This document shows positions 9,080-17,263 of a stretch of DNA of 64,000 nt, piece by piece (position 1 is the stretch's first letter; each line of letters begins with the position of its first letter). The notes beneath the pieces were generated by a model. That model searched no databases. It saw nothing but the letters and a program-made list of their open reading frames with translations, and was not told the origin of the DNA. The stretch is taken from positions 1 to 64,000 of the forward strand of contig NZ_FUWR01000006.1 of the NCBI RefSeq assembly GCF_900167465.1, read 5' to 3'. The translations under genes and the position numbers were made by a program. This stretch comes from Trichlorobacter thiogenes (GTDB lineage: Bacteria > Desulfobacterota > Desulfuromonadia > Geobacterales > Pseudopelobacteraceae).

Positions 9080-10202
9080 GTACTGTTTCCTCAAGGGCCT
9101 GTCGAAACAAGCGGGAATAACATTCCGGCGCATACTGCTGTTCAACAATCATGACGGCACGACGAGACTGTTCCGCCAACTGCTGTGCCGTTTGGCGAGA
9201 GAGCTCCACCACCATATGCTCAATTGTCTCAATCCGGCAATCGGGCAAGAGCGTGGCATGATCAGCCTCAAATCCACACGCCCTGCTTACCACTGGGACC
9301 AGGCCAACCGACATGGCCGCCGTGACACTGCCGGACATACCTTCCGCACAGGAAGGGAGCAGCATCCATGCACAACTGTTTGCAATGTCACAAAAATGGC
9401 TTGAGGTAATATCAAGAAAACCAACCGAGTGAATATTAGGCGTATTGAAGAGCTCTGTACGGTACAGTTCGCAGAAATCCTGCTCGCCCTTGAAACTGCT
9501 ACAGACATATAAGTGTAGTTCAGGATGGCGGGGAAACACCTCCAGCAACAGATCAAGCCCTTTATGGACCTGACCGCCACTGGCAAGAAACATAAAATTC
9601 CTGGATGATCGTTTTGTATCCTCTGGTGCCATTCCTGAAATCCCCGTATTGGGTAGCAGAAAGGTTCTGGGTAGGTGAAAATCATGATACGTGTCCAGGG
9701 TCTGCTGATTACCGATCAAACAGAAGGCGTCAAACTGTTCCAAGACCTCTGGCGGGAAAAGCTGAGCTTGACGCCGAGGTACAAGCCGGACCCCCCTTCT
9801 GGCAAAAAGATCATCCAGACGATCAGATTCTGCCCGGTTTGCAACCACCGGATTTGATCCGGTAATGTAGGCTATCTTCCGGCAGCCCTGATTCAGATAC
9901 GGCAAGTAGGGACGATCTATACCGGGATGGATGTCAATCAGCAGATCATAGCCATATCTCAGGCTGGGCTTTGGATTGTCATAGTTAATAACATCAACGC
10001 AATAGCCCAGCGAATCAATAATTCGCGCCATTTCGCGGGCCTGCCACTGATTCTGATGCGCCGGATTCGGTTCTCCTCCATGTAAAAACGGGGCAACCAC
10101 ATAACAAAGAAGACAACGTCGTGTATGTGACGCACCACACACATTCTCGAGAGTACGACAACGCCCCAGACGATCAAAAAGTTTCCTGAAAAAACGGGTC
10201 AC
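9069..10202 (-). CDS. Glycosyltransferase, GT-B fold (divergent)
   Basis: 377 aa from GTG 10202, chosen because AAGG lies 6 bases before it; ATG 10208 overlaps that ribosome site and a TTG at 10223 has none. The C-terminal half reads as a GT1/GT4 donor domain (FLASGGQVHKGLDLLLEVF near 215, GFLDITSSHF near 265). In the donor motif the first glutamate is kept but the second is replaced: EGMSGSVTAAMSVG. It may be an active but unusual transferase, or have lost catalysis. It sits between the flippase and methyltransferase genes of the glycan operon. Confidence 0.65.
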   Translation of the reverse strand: MTRFFRKLFDRLGRCRTLENVCGASHTRRCLLCYVVAPFLHGGEPNPAHQNQWQAREMARIIDSLGYCVDVINYDNPKPSLRYGYDLLIDIHPGIDRPYLPYLNQGCRKIAYITGSNPVVANRAESDRLDDLFARRGVRLVPRRQAQLFPPEVLEQFDAFCLIGNQQTLDTYHDFHLPRTFLLPNTGISGMAPEDTKRSSRNFMFLASGGQVHKGLDLLLEVFPRHPELHLYVCSSFKGEQDFCELYRTELFNTPNIHSVGFLDITSSHFCDIANSCAWMLLPSCAEGMSGSVTAAMSVGLVPVVSRACGFEADHATLLPDCRIETIEHMVVELSRQTAQQLAEQSRRAVMIVEQQYAPECYSRLFRQALEETVHAV

Positions 10203-10219
10203 ATGCATCCTTAACAATT

Positions 10220-11590
10220 TCAATCAACTATTTTAGTTTCCTTCAGAACTTCTCGCTTACTCAATCTTAGAATTGCAGGGAGGAGCAAAATGGCGTTTGT
10301 CTGCATCCTGAAAATATGCCTGGTTTGCTGACTAAGAAGGTTTATCGCATAACTAGCAATAAAAAGTGCAAGCAGGGTTGCATACGCGGCTCCAACTGCA
10401 CCATATCGTGGAATCAACATGAAATTAAGTATAATGTTTACCAACGCTCCCAATGATGTTGAGTAGAGTGATAAACGGGTAATATTTTCTACAGTTACCC
10501 AATACTCACGCACATGGCCGACCATAACAAAAATTCCAGACATGACATAAACCGATAAAACGGTTGCAGCACCTGCATAGGCCTTTCCGTATAGCAGCGT
10601 TATCACGGTGTTTGCAAAAAGGCACAAAGGTAGGGCAAAAAGCCAGGAAGAAACTGCCATGCTGTCAAAAAGGCGTTGTAGATAGTTGTTGTAAGCACTG
10701 GAATCAATATTTTTAGCGGCAATAATTCCAGGGTAAAGTGACTGCAGTAACATGGTAGGAAACACGTACCAAAACTCTGCAATTTTTGCTGCGGCAGAGT
10801 AGATACCTACTGATCCATCTCCTGTCATTTGTCCAAGCATAACCTGATCAATACGTGTATAAATCATCATCATAAGACCTGCAAAAATGAGAGGAAAACT
10901 GTCCCTCAAAAGCATCTTGGCCCACGCAAGGCTAAAATGGAGTTTAAATAACTCACCTGTTGTTCTGTGGTACATAAACAAAAAGCCCATTGCAGCCAGG
11001 ACTATCTCAAAAAATGCTGCCCAAGCAAAGGCTGACAGCGGTGCCCCTGTTACAACCAGCACTATTTTTACAAAAAAAATAAGAACAAAACCTGGCAAAT
11101 TAGCCCAAAAACTGTTTTTTGACTGGAGCTGTGAAAGAAACCAGAAATCAAACACTTCAAAGGCCTGAAAAATCATTCCCGACGATACAATGACAATAAG
11201 ATATAGTGAAAAAGTGTCTCCGGGTCTTAAGAAGTGTATTGCTGTTACAGCCAGGAGCACAACGGAAAGACCACCAACAACTTTCAAGAGTAAGGCAGTA
11301 CCAAGAATCTCATTACGAGACTCAGGGTATTTGACCAGATCACGGGTTACTATGCCAAACAAACCAAGATTAGCAACTGCCAGAAACAGTGAAACAAAGG
11401 CTGTTGCGTAACTTAGCAAACCAAATTTATCAGGCCCGAGATATCTCATTATCCAAATATTGAGACAAAAGACTGCACCCTGTCTGAATATTTTGTCAAA
11501 AAGCATCCAACCGGTATTTCTAATTACTTTTCGCAAGGGCGTACGCCTTCCAGACGACTCCTTAGAACACAGAAAAAATGTGCAAAGCAC
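10220..11590 (-). CDS. Polysaccharide flippase, Wzx / MATE-like
   Basis: About 456 aa, 12-14 hydrophobic helices across the whole length, with the opening RNTGWMLFDKIFRQG seen in Wzx-type O-antigen/exopolysaccharide translocases. It should flip the undecaprenyl-diphosphate-linked repeat unit to the periplasm. Two starts compete: GTG 11590 (GAGGA 5 bases before it) and TTG 11536 (GGAAGG about 9 bases before it, giving LRKVIRNTGW); the latter fits family N-termini better. This gene appears more A+T-rich than its neighbours, common for wzx genes and often a sign of transfer. No Wzy polymerase is visible in this cluster. Confidence 0.8.
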   Translation of the reverse strand: MLCTFFLCSKESSGRRTPLRKVIRNTGWMLFDKIFRQGAVFCLNIWIMRYLGPDKFGLLSYATAFVSLFLAVANLGLFGIVTRDLVKYPESRNEILGTALLLKVVGGLSVVLLAVTAIHFLRPGDTFSLYLIVIVSSGMIFQAFEVFDFWFLSQLQSKNSFWANLPGFVLIFFVKIVLVVTGAPLSAFAWAAFFEIVLAAMGFLFMYHRTTGELFKLHFSLAWAKMLLRDSFPLIFAGLMMMIYTRIDQVMLGQMTGDGSVGIYSAAAKIAEFWYVFPTMLLQSLYPGIIAAKNIDSSAYNNYLQRLFDSMAVSSWLFALPLCLFANTVITLLYGKAYAGAATVLSVYVMSGIFVMVGHVREYWVTVENITRLSLYSTSLGALVNIILNFMLIPRYGAVGAAYATLLALFIASYAINLLSQQTRHIFRMQTNAILLLPAILRLSKREVLKETKIVD

Positions 11591-11620
11591 GACTTCCTCA
11601 TAAAAATCACGAAACTTTAT

Positions 11621-12589
11621 TCAAGAAGCTACTTTGTTCTTTACAAACCACCTGTACGCATCCCGTACACCATCCTCAAACTCTATGCGATGTTTCCAAC
11701 CCAAGGCATGCAGACGGGAGGAGTCGGCCAGTTTACGGGGTGTGCCGTCTGGTTTCTCCGTATCGAAGATCAAATCACCGTTAAAGCCGACAACCTGCTG
11801 CACCATCTGGGCAAGGCCGGCGATACTGATTTCCTGTCCGGACCCGACGTTGATCAAGGCTGGTGCATCAGAATACGTCAGAAGATTTTCGTACCGTTTC
11901 TCATCAAGCAGCATCAGAAATAGCGAGGCGTCAGCCAGGTCATCCACATGCATGAACTCACGTAACGGGGTACCGGTACCCCAGACAGTGACATTGGGAG
12001 AGCCTGATTGCTTCGCCTCATGAAACTTGCGCAGCAGGGCTGGCAGGACATGGGAGCCGGTCAGGTCATAGTTATCACCAGGTCCGTAAAGGTTATTGGG
12101 CATGGCTGCCAGAAAGCGGGTACCGTACTGTTGGTTGTAAGAGCGGCACTGAACAATACCGGCAATCTTGGCGATGGCGTAGGCATCGTTGCTTGGCTCC
12201 AGTGGTGAGGTCAGCAGGTCAGTCTCACTAATCGGCTGGGGGGCAAACTTGGGATAAATGCAGGTGCTTCCCAGAAACAGCAGCCGCTTGACACTATTTT
12301 TCCATGCCTCATGAATCACATTGGTCTGGATCATCAGGTTGTCATAGAGGAATTCTGCTTTACGGGTGCTGTTAGCGATAATCCCGCCGACCCGCGCTGC
12401 GGCCAGAAAGACATAGTCAGGTTTTTCCTGTTCAAAGAACGCCGCAACAGCAGACTGATTACGCAGATCCAGTTCAGAGGAGGTCTTTAGCACCAGGTTG
12501 TGGTAGCCTGCCTGTTCCAGCTTCCTGACAATGGCAGAACCAACCATACCCCGGTGGCCAGCCACAAATATTTTTGCACCGTGTTCCAT
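11621..12589 (-). CDS. fcl: GDP-L-fucose synthase
   Basis: 322 aa NADPH-dependent epimerase/reductase. It makes GDP-L-fucose from the Gmd product. NADP loop GHRGMVGSA at 11-19, GSTCIYP at 107-113 and catalytic Tyr137/Lys141 (YAIAK), plus PNNLYGPGDNYD and a conserved C-terminal region. ATG at 12589 has GGAGA upstream and overlaps by one base the stop of the winged-helix gene. With gmd it shows that the glycan made here very probably contains fucose. Confidence 0.93.
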   Translation of the reverse strand: MEHGAKIFVAGHRGMVGSAIVRKLEQAGYHNLVLKTSSELDLRNQSAVAAFFEQEKPDYVFLAAARVGGIIANSTRKAEFLYDNLMIQTNVIHEAWKNSVKRLLFLGSTCIYPKFAPQPISETDLLTSPLEPSNDAYAIAKIAGIVQCRSYNQQYGTRFLAAMPNNLYGPGDNYDLTGSHVLPALLRKFHEAKQSGSPNVTVWGTGTPLREFMHVDDLADASLFLMLLDEKRYENLLTYSDAPALINVGSGQEISIAGLAQMVQQVVGFNGDLIFDTEKPDGTPRKLADSSRLHALGWKHRIEFEDGVRDAYRWFVKNKVAS

Positions 12590-13206
12590 TATCTGTTCTC
12601 CAAAAATACAACCGGGACCTTGATTGACATCGGATCAGTTCCAAGATCCAACAGGGCGTGATAGAGCAGATCAGCCCGATTGCGGGAGCTGATCAACACC
12701 TTGTACATACCGCTTAACATGGCACGGGCCAGAGACACAACTTCTCGCCCCATAAATAATTCATCAGTGGCATCCGTATCCATAACCAATGCTACCTCAA
12801 TACCAACCTCATGCAGTGCCAACCAGGCCAACTCAGCACAGCCGTCTATACCGCACAGGGCAACCCGCTCTACCCCTTCATCTTTAAACTGCCTGCACAA
12901 CTGCCGATACTCTTGTAATACAACCGGAATAATTCGATCCAGGTAGCGACTGTGCAGAAATGCAAGTCGTCGCAACTCTGCAGTCCCTTTGGCTGTGATA
13001 TGATAGGTACAACGGTTGCTGGACAGCTCCTTAACCCGGACCCACCCTTTGGCAGATGCCGTTTTGAGGTAGTTATTGACCAGCCCCAGGGCGCTATCCA
13101 GTCTGCGGGCCAGTTCCCGCTGAGAATAGACCGTGCCCTGCTCTAACTCACAGAGCAGACGAAACAGGGTGTAGTCATCAAGTGAAGAGAGCTTTGTCTT
13201 GTTCAT
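12589..13206 (-). CDS. Winged-helix transcriptional regulator of the glycan operon
   Basis: 205 aa from ATG 13206 (MNKTKLSSLDDYTLF); a TTG start at 13242 is possible but lacks a clear ribosome site. Residues ~10-80 form a MarR/EPS-associated winged helix (YSQRELARRLDSALGLVNNYL). The C-terminal ~100 residues (RVALCGIDGCAELAWLAL, then EVALVMDTD) look like a small Rossmann-type domain that could bind a nucleotide or sugar nucleotide. It sits inside the operon between a glycosyltransferase and fcl, so it probably controls its own glycan operon; the effector is not known. Confidence 0.7.
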   Translation of the reverse strand: MNKTKLSSLDDYTLFRLLCELEQGTVYSQRELARRLDSALGLVNNYLKTASAKGWVRVKELSSNRCTYHITAKGTAELRRLAFLHSRYLDRIIPVVLQEYRQLCRQFKDEGVERVALCGIDGCAELAWLALHEVGIEVALVMDTDATDELFMGREVVSLARAMLSGMYKVLISSRNRADLLYHALLDLGTDPMSIKVPVVFLENR

Positions 13207-13231
13207 GGCCTGAACCGTACCCCAGGACAGA

Positions 13232-14422
13232 TTATTTTTCAACTGCCAGCAGCTGTTTGTAGACCATTTCCAACTCTTTTACCCGCACTTCCCAGGCAAG
13301 TTGTTCAACAGCCCGTGTACGCAACCGCTTACCCCGCTGCCGTAACGCCTCTCGATCACTCAGGGCACTGGACAGACAACGGGCAAGATCAACCACATCA
13401 CCAAAGGCAGCATAGATGCCATCATCCCCCAGCAGCTCCCAGTTGACCGGCGCATCAAAGGCCACCACCGGCAGACCGCAGGCCATGTAGTTTAACAGTT
13501 TACCATTGGCTTCGGTGTCTGAGATTTTGGGGGAAACGGCCAAATCTGCTGCTGCCAAAAGTTGCGGGGCTTCGGCATAGTCAACCCGGCCGGTAAAGCT
13601 GACAAAGCTATTCATATTAAGCTCATCCACCAACTGACGGTACTCCTGCTCCGGGTAGCCCATCAGCAACAGATGGAAGTTCCTGCCTTGCTGGATCATC
13701 AACCGCGCTGCGTGAATCAGCAGATCAACCCCTTGGTACTGATTGAACAGGCCCAGATAGACGATCAGCGGCACCTGATCATCAAGTCCCAGACGCTCGC
13801 GTGCTGCAGTGCGGGGAAAATATCGGAAGACCGTTGTATCAACACCGTCTGGCAGGGCAACCACCTGATCTAAAGGCACCTGCCAAAACTTGACCAACTC
13901 TTGTCTGCCCGGTGTTGAACTGGTGATGATCAGATCCGCCAAACGGTTAATGCGCCCTTCAGTCCAACGGAACAGACGATGTAACAGGGAACCGGTGCCA
14001 AAAAATCCGTGGTTGAGAGATTCACCACTCAAGCTGCCCTGATAATCAAACAGCAGCGGTATCCTGCGTAGTCTGGCAACCAACCAGCCGATCAGCACCC
14101 CTTCGTGGAGATGGGCATGAATAAGATCCGGCTTAAATTGGCGGGCAACCCGCAGGGAGGTGCAGAGCAACAACAGGTCCAGGTAGGGCTTATGCCACGA
14201 GGGACCAGCCTCATGCTTGCTGTACCAAGGGATAGGCAGTGTACGCTCAACCGGTACCGGCTCCAGATCACGCCCCAGGTGATAACTGACGATCTTCACC
14301 TGATGCCCCAACGCCATCAACGCCTTGGCCTCTTCGTAGATCCTGACATGACAGCCACGATCCGAAAAATACGGTGTGGGAGCGATCATCAGGATACGCA
14401 ACGGTTTCTCAGGCATGTTCAT
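13232..14422 (-). CDS. Glycosyltransferase, GT-B fold, family 4
   Basis: 396 aa. N-terminal acceptor domain begins RILMIAPTPYFSDRGCHVRI; the donor domain has YLGLFNQYQGVDLL near 225 and ISDTEANGKLLNYMACGLPVV near 305. The second Glu of the usual E-x7-E is replaced in this subfamily-like segment (GKLLNYMACG). It ends 25 bp before the regulator start and its beginning overlaps the GtrB-like gene by 14 bp. Probably an early transferase in assembling the repeat unit; donor unknown. Confidence 0.82.
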   Translation of the reverse strand: MNMPEKPLRILMIAPTPYFSDRGCHVRIYEEAKALMALGHQVKIVSYHLGRDLEPVPVERTLPIPWYSKHEAGPSWHKPYLDLLLLCTSLRVARQFKPDLIHAHLHEGVLIGWLVARLRRIPLLFDYQGSLSGESLNHGFFGTGSLLHRLFRWTEGRINRLADLIITSSTPGRQELVKFWQVPLDQVVALPDGVDTTVFRYFPRTAARERLGLDDQVPLIVYLGLFNQYQGVDLLIHAARLMIQQGRNFHLLLMGYPEQEYRQLVDELNMNSFVSFTGRVDYAEAPQLLAAADLAVSPKISDTEANGKLLNYMACGLPVVAFDAPVNWELLGDDGIYAAFGDVVDLARCLSSALSDREALRQRGKRLRTRAVEQLAWEVRVKELEMVYKQLLAVEK

Positions 14423-15365
14423 CAGGATCGTTCAGCCGTTCCTTTACAGAGTAGATCGGCTTGCCCTGGGATTCGTAGTAGGTGCGGGCATTCAGTTCTC
14501 CCAGCAGACCAAGAGTGATGAACTGAACCCCCATGAACATCAGGAAGGCGGTCAGGATCAGCAGCGGATTACGGTTCATACTGGTATTGGCAAACAGCTT
14601 CATATAGACCATGGCACCACCGCTGCCGCAGGCCAGCAACATGGAGTAGATGCCCCACTTACCGAACAGCTGAATCGGTTTGGTGGCGTAGGAGAGCAGG
14701 AACTTGACGGTCAGCAGATCAAGCACCACCCGCACCGTGCGGGAGATGCCATATTTACTGGTGCCATGCAGTCGCGGATGATGGCGCACCGGCAGCTCTG
14801 CCACCCTGGCACCGATCCGCGAGGCAAGGGCAGGCACAAAACGGTGCATCTCACCGTACAGGCCGATCCCCTCCAGTACCTCACGGCGGTAGGCCTTGAG
14901 GGTACAACCGTAATCATGCAGGTGGACATCAGTCAGGCGGGAGATCAGGCCGTTGGCGATCATGGAGGGCAGTTTCCGGTTAATAAAGGTATCCTGGCGA
15001 TCCTTACGCCAGCCAGAGACCACATCGTAACCCTCCTTGATCTTCTCCAGCAGCAGCGGAATATCAGCGGGATCATTCTGCAGATCACCATCCATCGGCA
15101 CGATCACCGCACCACGGGCAGCCTCAAAACCGGCTGCCATGGCTGCTGTCTGGCCAAAGTTACGGCGGAAACGGATTACCCGCAGGCGTTGGTCAGTGGC
15201 AGCAAGCTCCTTGAGCAGGGGAAAAGAGTTATCACCGGAGCCATCATCAACACAGATAACTTCGTACTGCAGACCGGTTGGAGCAAGTGCCGCTGTTATG
15301 GCCTCATACAGCGGCCTGATATTATCTTCTTCAAAATAGATCGGGACAACAACACTCAGGTCCAT
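14409..15365 (-). CDS. GtrB/CsbB-like polyprenyl-phosphate glycosyltransferase (GT2)
   Basis: 318 aa. GT-A domain with LSVVVPIYFEEDNI, DDGSGDNS and the metal motif MDGDLQNDP near 95, then two transmembrane helices (~235-260 and ~270-295). This is the layout of DPM1/ArnC/GtrB/CsbB enzymes, which transfer one sugar to undecaprenyl phosphate. ATG at 15365 has GGAG 8 bases upstream and is preferred over the adjoining TTG. A likely use for its product is the YfhO-like protein at the end of the operon, since these families act together in other bacteria. No GtrA/GtcA flippase is seen here. Confidence 0.85.
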   Translation of the reverse strand: MDLSVVVPIYFEEDNIRPLYEAITAALAPTGLQYEVICVDDGSGDNSFPLLKELAATDQRLRVIRFRRNFGQTAAMAAGFEAARGAVIVPMDGDLQNDPADIPLLLEKIKEGYDVVSGWRKDRQDTFINRKLPSMIANGLISRLTDVHLHDYGCTLKAYRREVLEGIGLYGEMHRFVPALASRIGARVAELPVRHHPRLHGTSKYGISRTVRVVLDLLTVKFLLSYATKPIQLFGKWGIYSMLLACGSGGAMVYMKLFANTSMNRNPLLILTAFLMFMGVQFITLGLLGELNARTYYESQGKPIYSVKERLNDPDEHA

Positions 15366-15386
15366 CAAAATTCTCCACAGAATAGG

Positions 15387-16328
15387 TTACGGCTGCATAC
15401 GGCGTACTGTTACCGATGGCTGGTTATAGCATGTTTGACGCTTCAGCGGGAGCAGAAACCCAACCAGTAACCCTGCACCGTTTGAGATATGCAGGAGAGG
15501 AAACAAAACCGGGAGTAGCAGAACGAACCAGATTGACCGCTTATCTACTGCAATATGGGCTGTGCAGACAGTGACGACCATAAGGTACAGCATCAATGGC
15601 CCCCACCAGAGTAGCCCCGGCATAAACGGGAGTGTCAGCAGGTACAGTAAAAAAACAAGCGGCACAAACGGCATCAGGCCGCTGAAACCGGCTATTCTGG
15701 TCTGTTCCGCCCTCCCACGTCCATAGCGATACATCTGCCTGATAAATGCAGGGATTGATGCGCGTTGGCTCCGTTCAACAGCAAGTGCCGGATCGTGCAG
15801 CAGTGTGCCGCCACCCTTCTTTAAACGATCAAGCAGCTCATTTTCTTCATTGGGATACAGGCGTTCATCCAGGCCCCCAGCTGCCAGAAAGTCAGCCCGC
15901 CTGATGGCAAGGTTACAGAGGATCAGCTCTCGCTCGGTGGTTTGCCTGACCGCTCCAACAGCCCGGTAACGGTTACGCACCCCCCCTGCCCCAAACAACG
16001 AACCAAGTACCGCACCAATCCCTTGCTGCAGCACACTATCCGTTGCCGGAGTACATGATGGACCTCCAACAACCACTACCCGAGGATCACCAAAATGCTG
16101 TTCAAGCCGCTGCAGGGCATCCGGTGCCACCAGTGCATCATCATCCAGAAAATAGATGATGTCACCTGTTGCCTGCTGCACGGCCTGATTACGCTGACAA
16201 CTGGGGTTAGTCCCTTCTGCAACCAGCAGTTCGCAGTGATCAGACAGCCAGCCCAGGGCTGCTATCCTGTCTGCTGCCTGCGGTACCAGGCCCGGCTTGA
16301 TCGGTATAATGATGGAAACCGTCAGCAC
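15387..16328 (-). CDS. Membrane-anchored glycosyltransferase family 2
   Basis: 313 aa from GTG 16328 with GGGGG upstream. GT-A domain starts VSIIIPIKPG and has the DXD site IIYFLDDDALV near 80 and NEENELLDRL near 175. The last ~90 residues carry about three hydrophobic helices, so it is held in the cytoplasmic membrane. It is the first gene of the minus-strand glycan operon. It may initiate or extend the glycan on its lipid carrier; the sugar is unknown. Confidence 0.8.
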   Translation of the reverse strand: MLTVSIIIPIKPGLVPQAADRIAALGWLSDHCELLVAEGTNPSCQRNQAVQQATGDIIYFLDDDALVAPDALQRLEQHFGDPRVVVVGGPSCTPATDSVLQQGIGAVLGSLFGAGGVRNRYRAVGAVRQTTERELILCNLAIRRADFLAAGGLDERLYPNEENELLDRLKKGGGTLLHDPALAVERSQRASIPAFIRQMYRYGRGRAEQTRIAGFSGLMPFVPLVFLLYLLTLPFMPGLLWWGPLMLYLMVVTVCTAHIAVDKRSIWFVLLLPVLFPLLHISNGAGLLVGFLLPLKRQTCYNQPSVTVRRMQP

Positions 16329-16344
16329 TACACCCCCATAAACA

Positions 16345-16372
16345 GAAAAAACCGGGTGAACCCGGTTTTTTC
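16345..16372 (-). terminator. Rho-independent terminator after ccsB
   Basis: AAAAAACCGGG, four-base loop, CCCGGTTTTTT at 16346-16372. It lies 22 bp past the ccsB stop and only about 16 bp before the GTG of the first glycan gene, so it separates ccsB-resB from the glycan operon. Being A/T-flanked on both sides it could work either way. Confidence 0.88.
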
Positions 16373-16394
16373 AAGCAGTATCAAGCACTAGAAA

Positions 16395-17246
16395 CTAGCT
16401 TAAATTACCATAGCTATGCAGACCTGACAACAACAGGTTTACTCCCAGATAGCAGAAAATGGTGGCAGCAAAACCGATGATCGAGAGCCATGCCGCCCGC
16501 TTGCCAACCCAGCCTTTGGTAAAACGGGCATGCAGAAAGGCAGCATAGACAAACCAGACAATCAGCGACCAGGTTTCTTTTGGGTCCCAGCTCCAGTAGG
16601 TTCCCCAGGCATAGTTAGCCCAGGCAGCACCGGTAATAATCCCCAGTGTCAGAAGCGGAAAACCAACCATGATTGCCTTGTAGTTCAGATCATCGAGCAC
16701 TCTCGTTGGCGGAAATTGGGACATCAGCCCACCGGCAGACTCACTCCCCTTTTCTTCACTCTTGGCCTTGATCAAATACATGATCGAGACACCGCAGGCC
16801 ACAGCAAAGGCAGCATAGCCAAGGAAGCAGGTAATAACGTGATAGAGCAGCCAGTTGCTCTGCAGGGCAGGCATCAGCGGATTGATATCAGTGGGCAGAT
16901 AGAGCTGGGCCCAAGCCATACCAAGCAGGGCAAACGGCATGACAAAGGCACCAATGATCCGGTACTTGTACTTGATATCAATAATGCCGAAGATCAGCAC
17001 AATGCTCCAGGCAAAGAAGACAACTGATTCATACAGGTTAGACATTGGGGCATGGCCCAGTCCGATATCATAGGACTCTTTCCAGCGCAGACCGATCGCT
17101 GCGGTCTGAACGGCAAAGCCGATCCAGGCCAGACCTGAGCCGACAAGCCCTACCGTCTTATTCCGGCTGGCAAGAAAACCGATAAAGGCCAGAGTAGATG
17201 CCATATAAAAGATAGTGGTTGCATTAAAGAGTTTTGCACTCAACAT
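16395..17246 (-). CDS. ccsB: Cytochrome c biogenesis protein CcsB (CcmF/CcsA family)
   Basis: 283 aa integral membrane protein with about eight hydrophobic helices. The tryptophan-rich heme-handling segment WGTYWSWDPKETWSLIVW lies near 215-232 and conserved histidines flank it. With ResB it forms the System II heme export and ligation complex that attaches heme to CXXCH motifs in the periplasm. GGAGGAAT precedes the ATG, and resB ends 17 bp upstream, so the two are cotranscribed. It serves cytochromes such as the one at 18834-19103. Confidence 0.92.
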   Translation of the reverse strand: MLSAKLFNATTIFYMASTLAFIGFLASRNKTVGLVGSGLAWIGFAVQTAAIGLRWKESYDIGLGHAPMSNLYESVVFFAWSIVLIFGIIDIKYKYRIIGAFVMPFALLGMAWAQLYLPTDINPLMPALQSNWLLYHVITCFLGYAAFAVACGVSIMYLIKAKSEEKGSESAGGLMSQFPPTRVLDDLNYKAIMVGFPLLTLGIITGAAWANYAWGTYWSWDPKETWSLIVWFVYAAFLHARFTKGWVGKRAAWLSIIGFAATIFCYLGVNLLLSGLHSYGNLS

Positions 17247-17263
17247 TATGATTATTCCTCCGC

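Noticed and set aside
1816-16328. Genomic island boundaries around the glycan cluster
   Set aside because: No integrase, tRNA or direct repeats at either end; only the flippase gene looks compositionally different.
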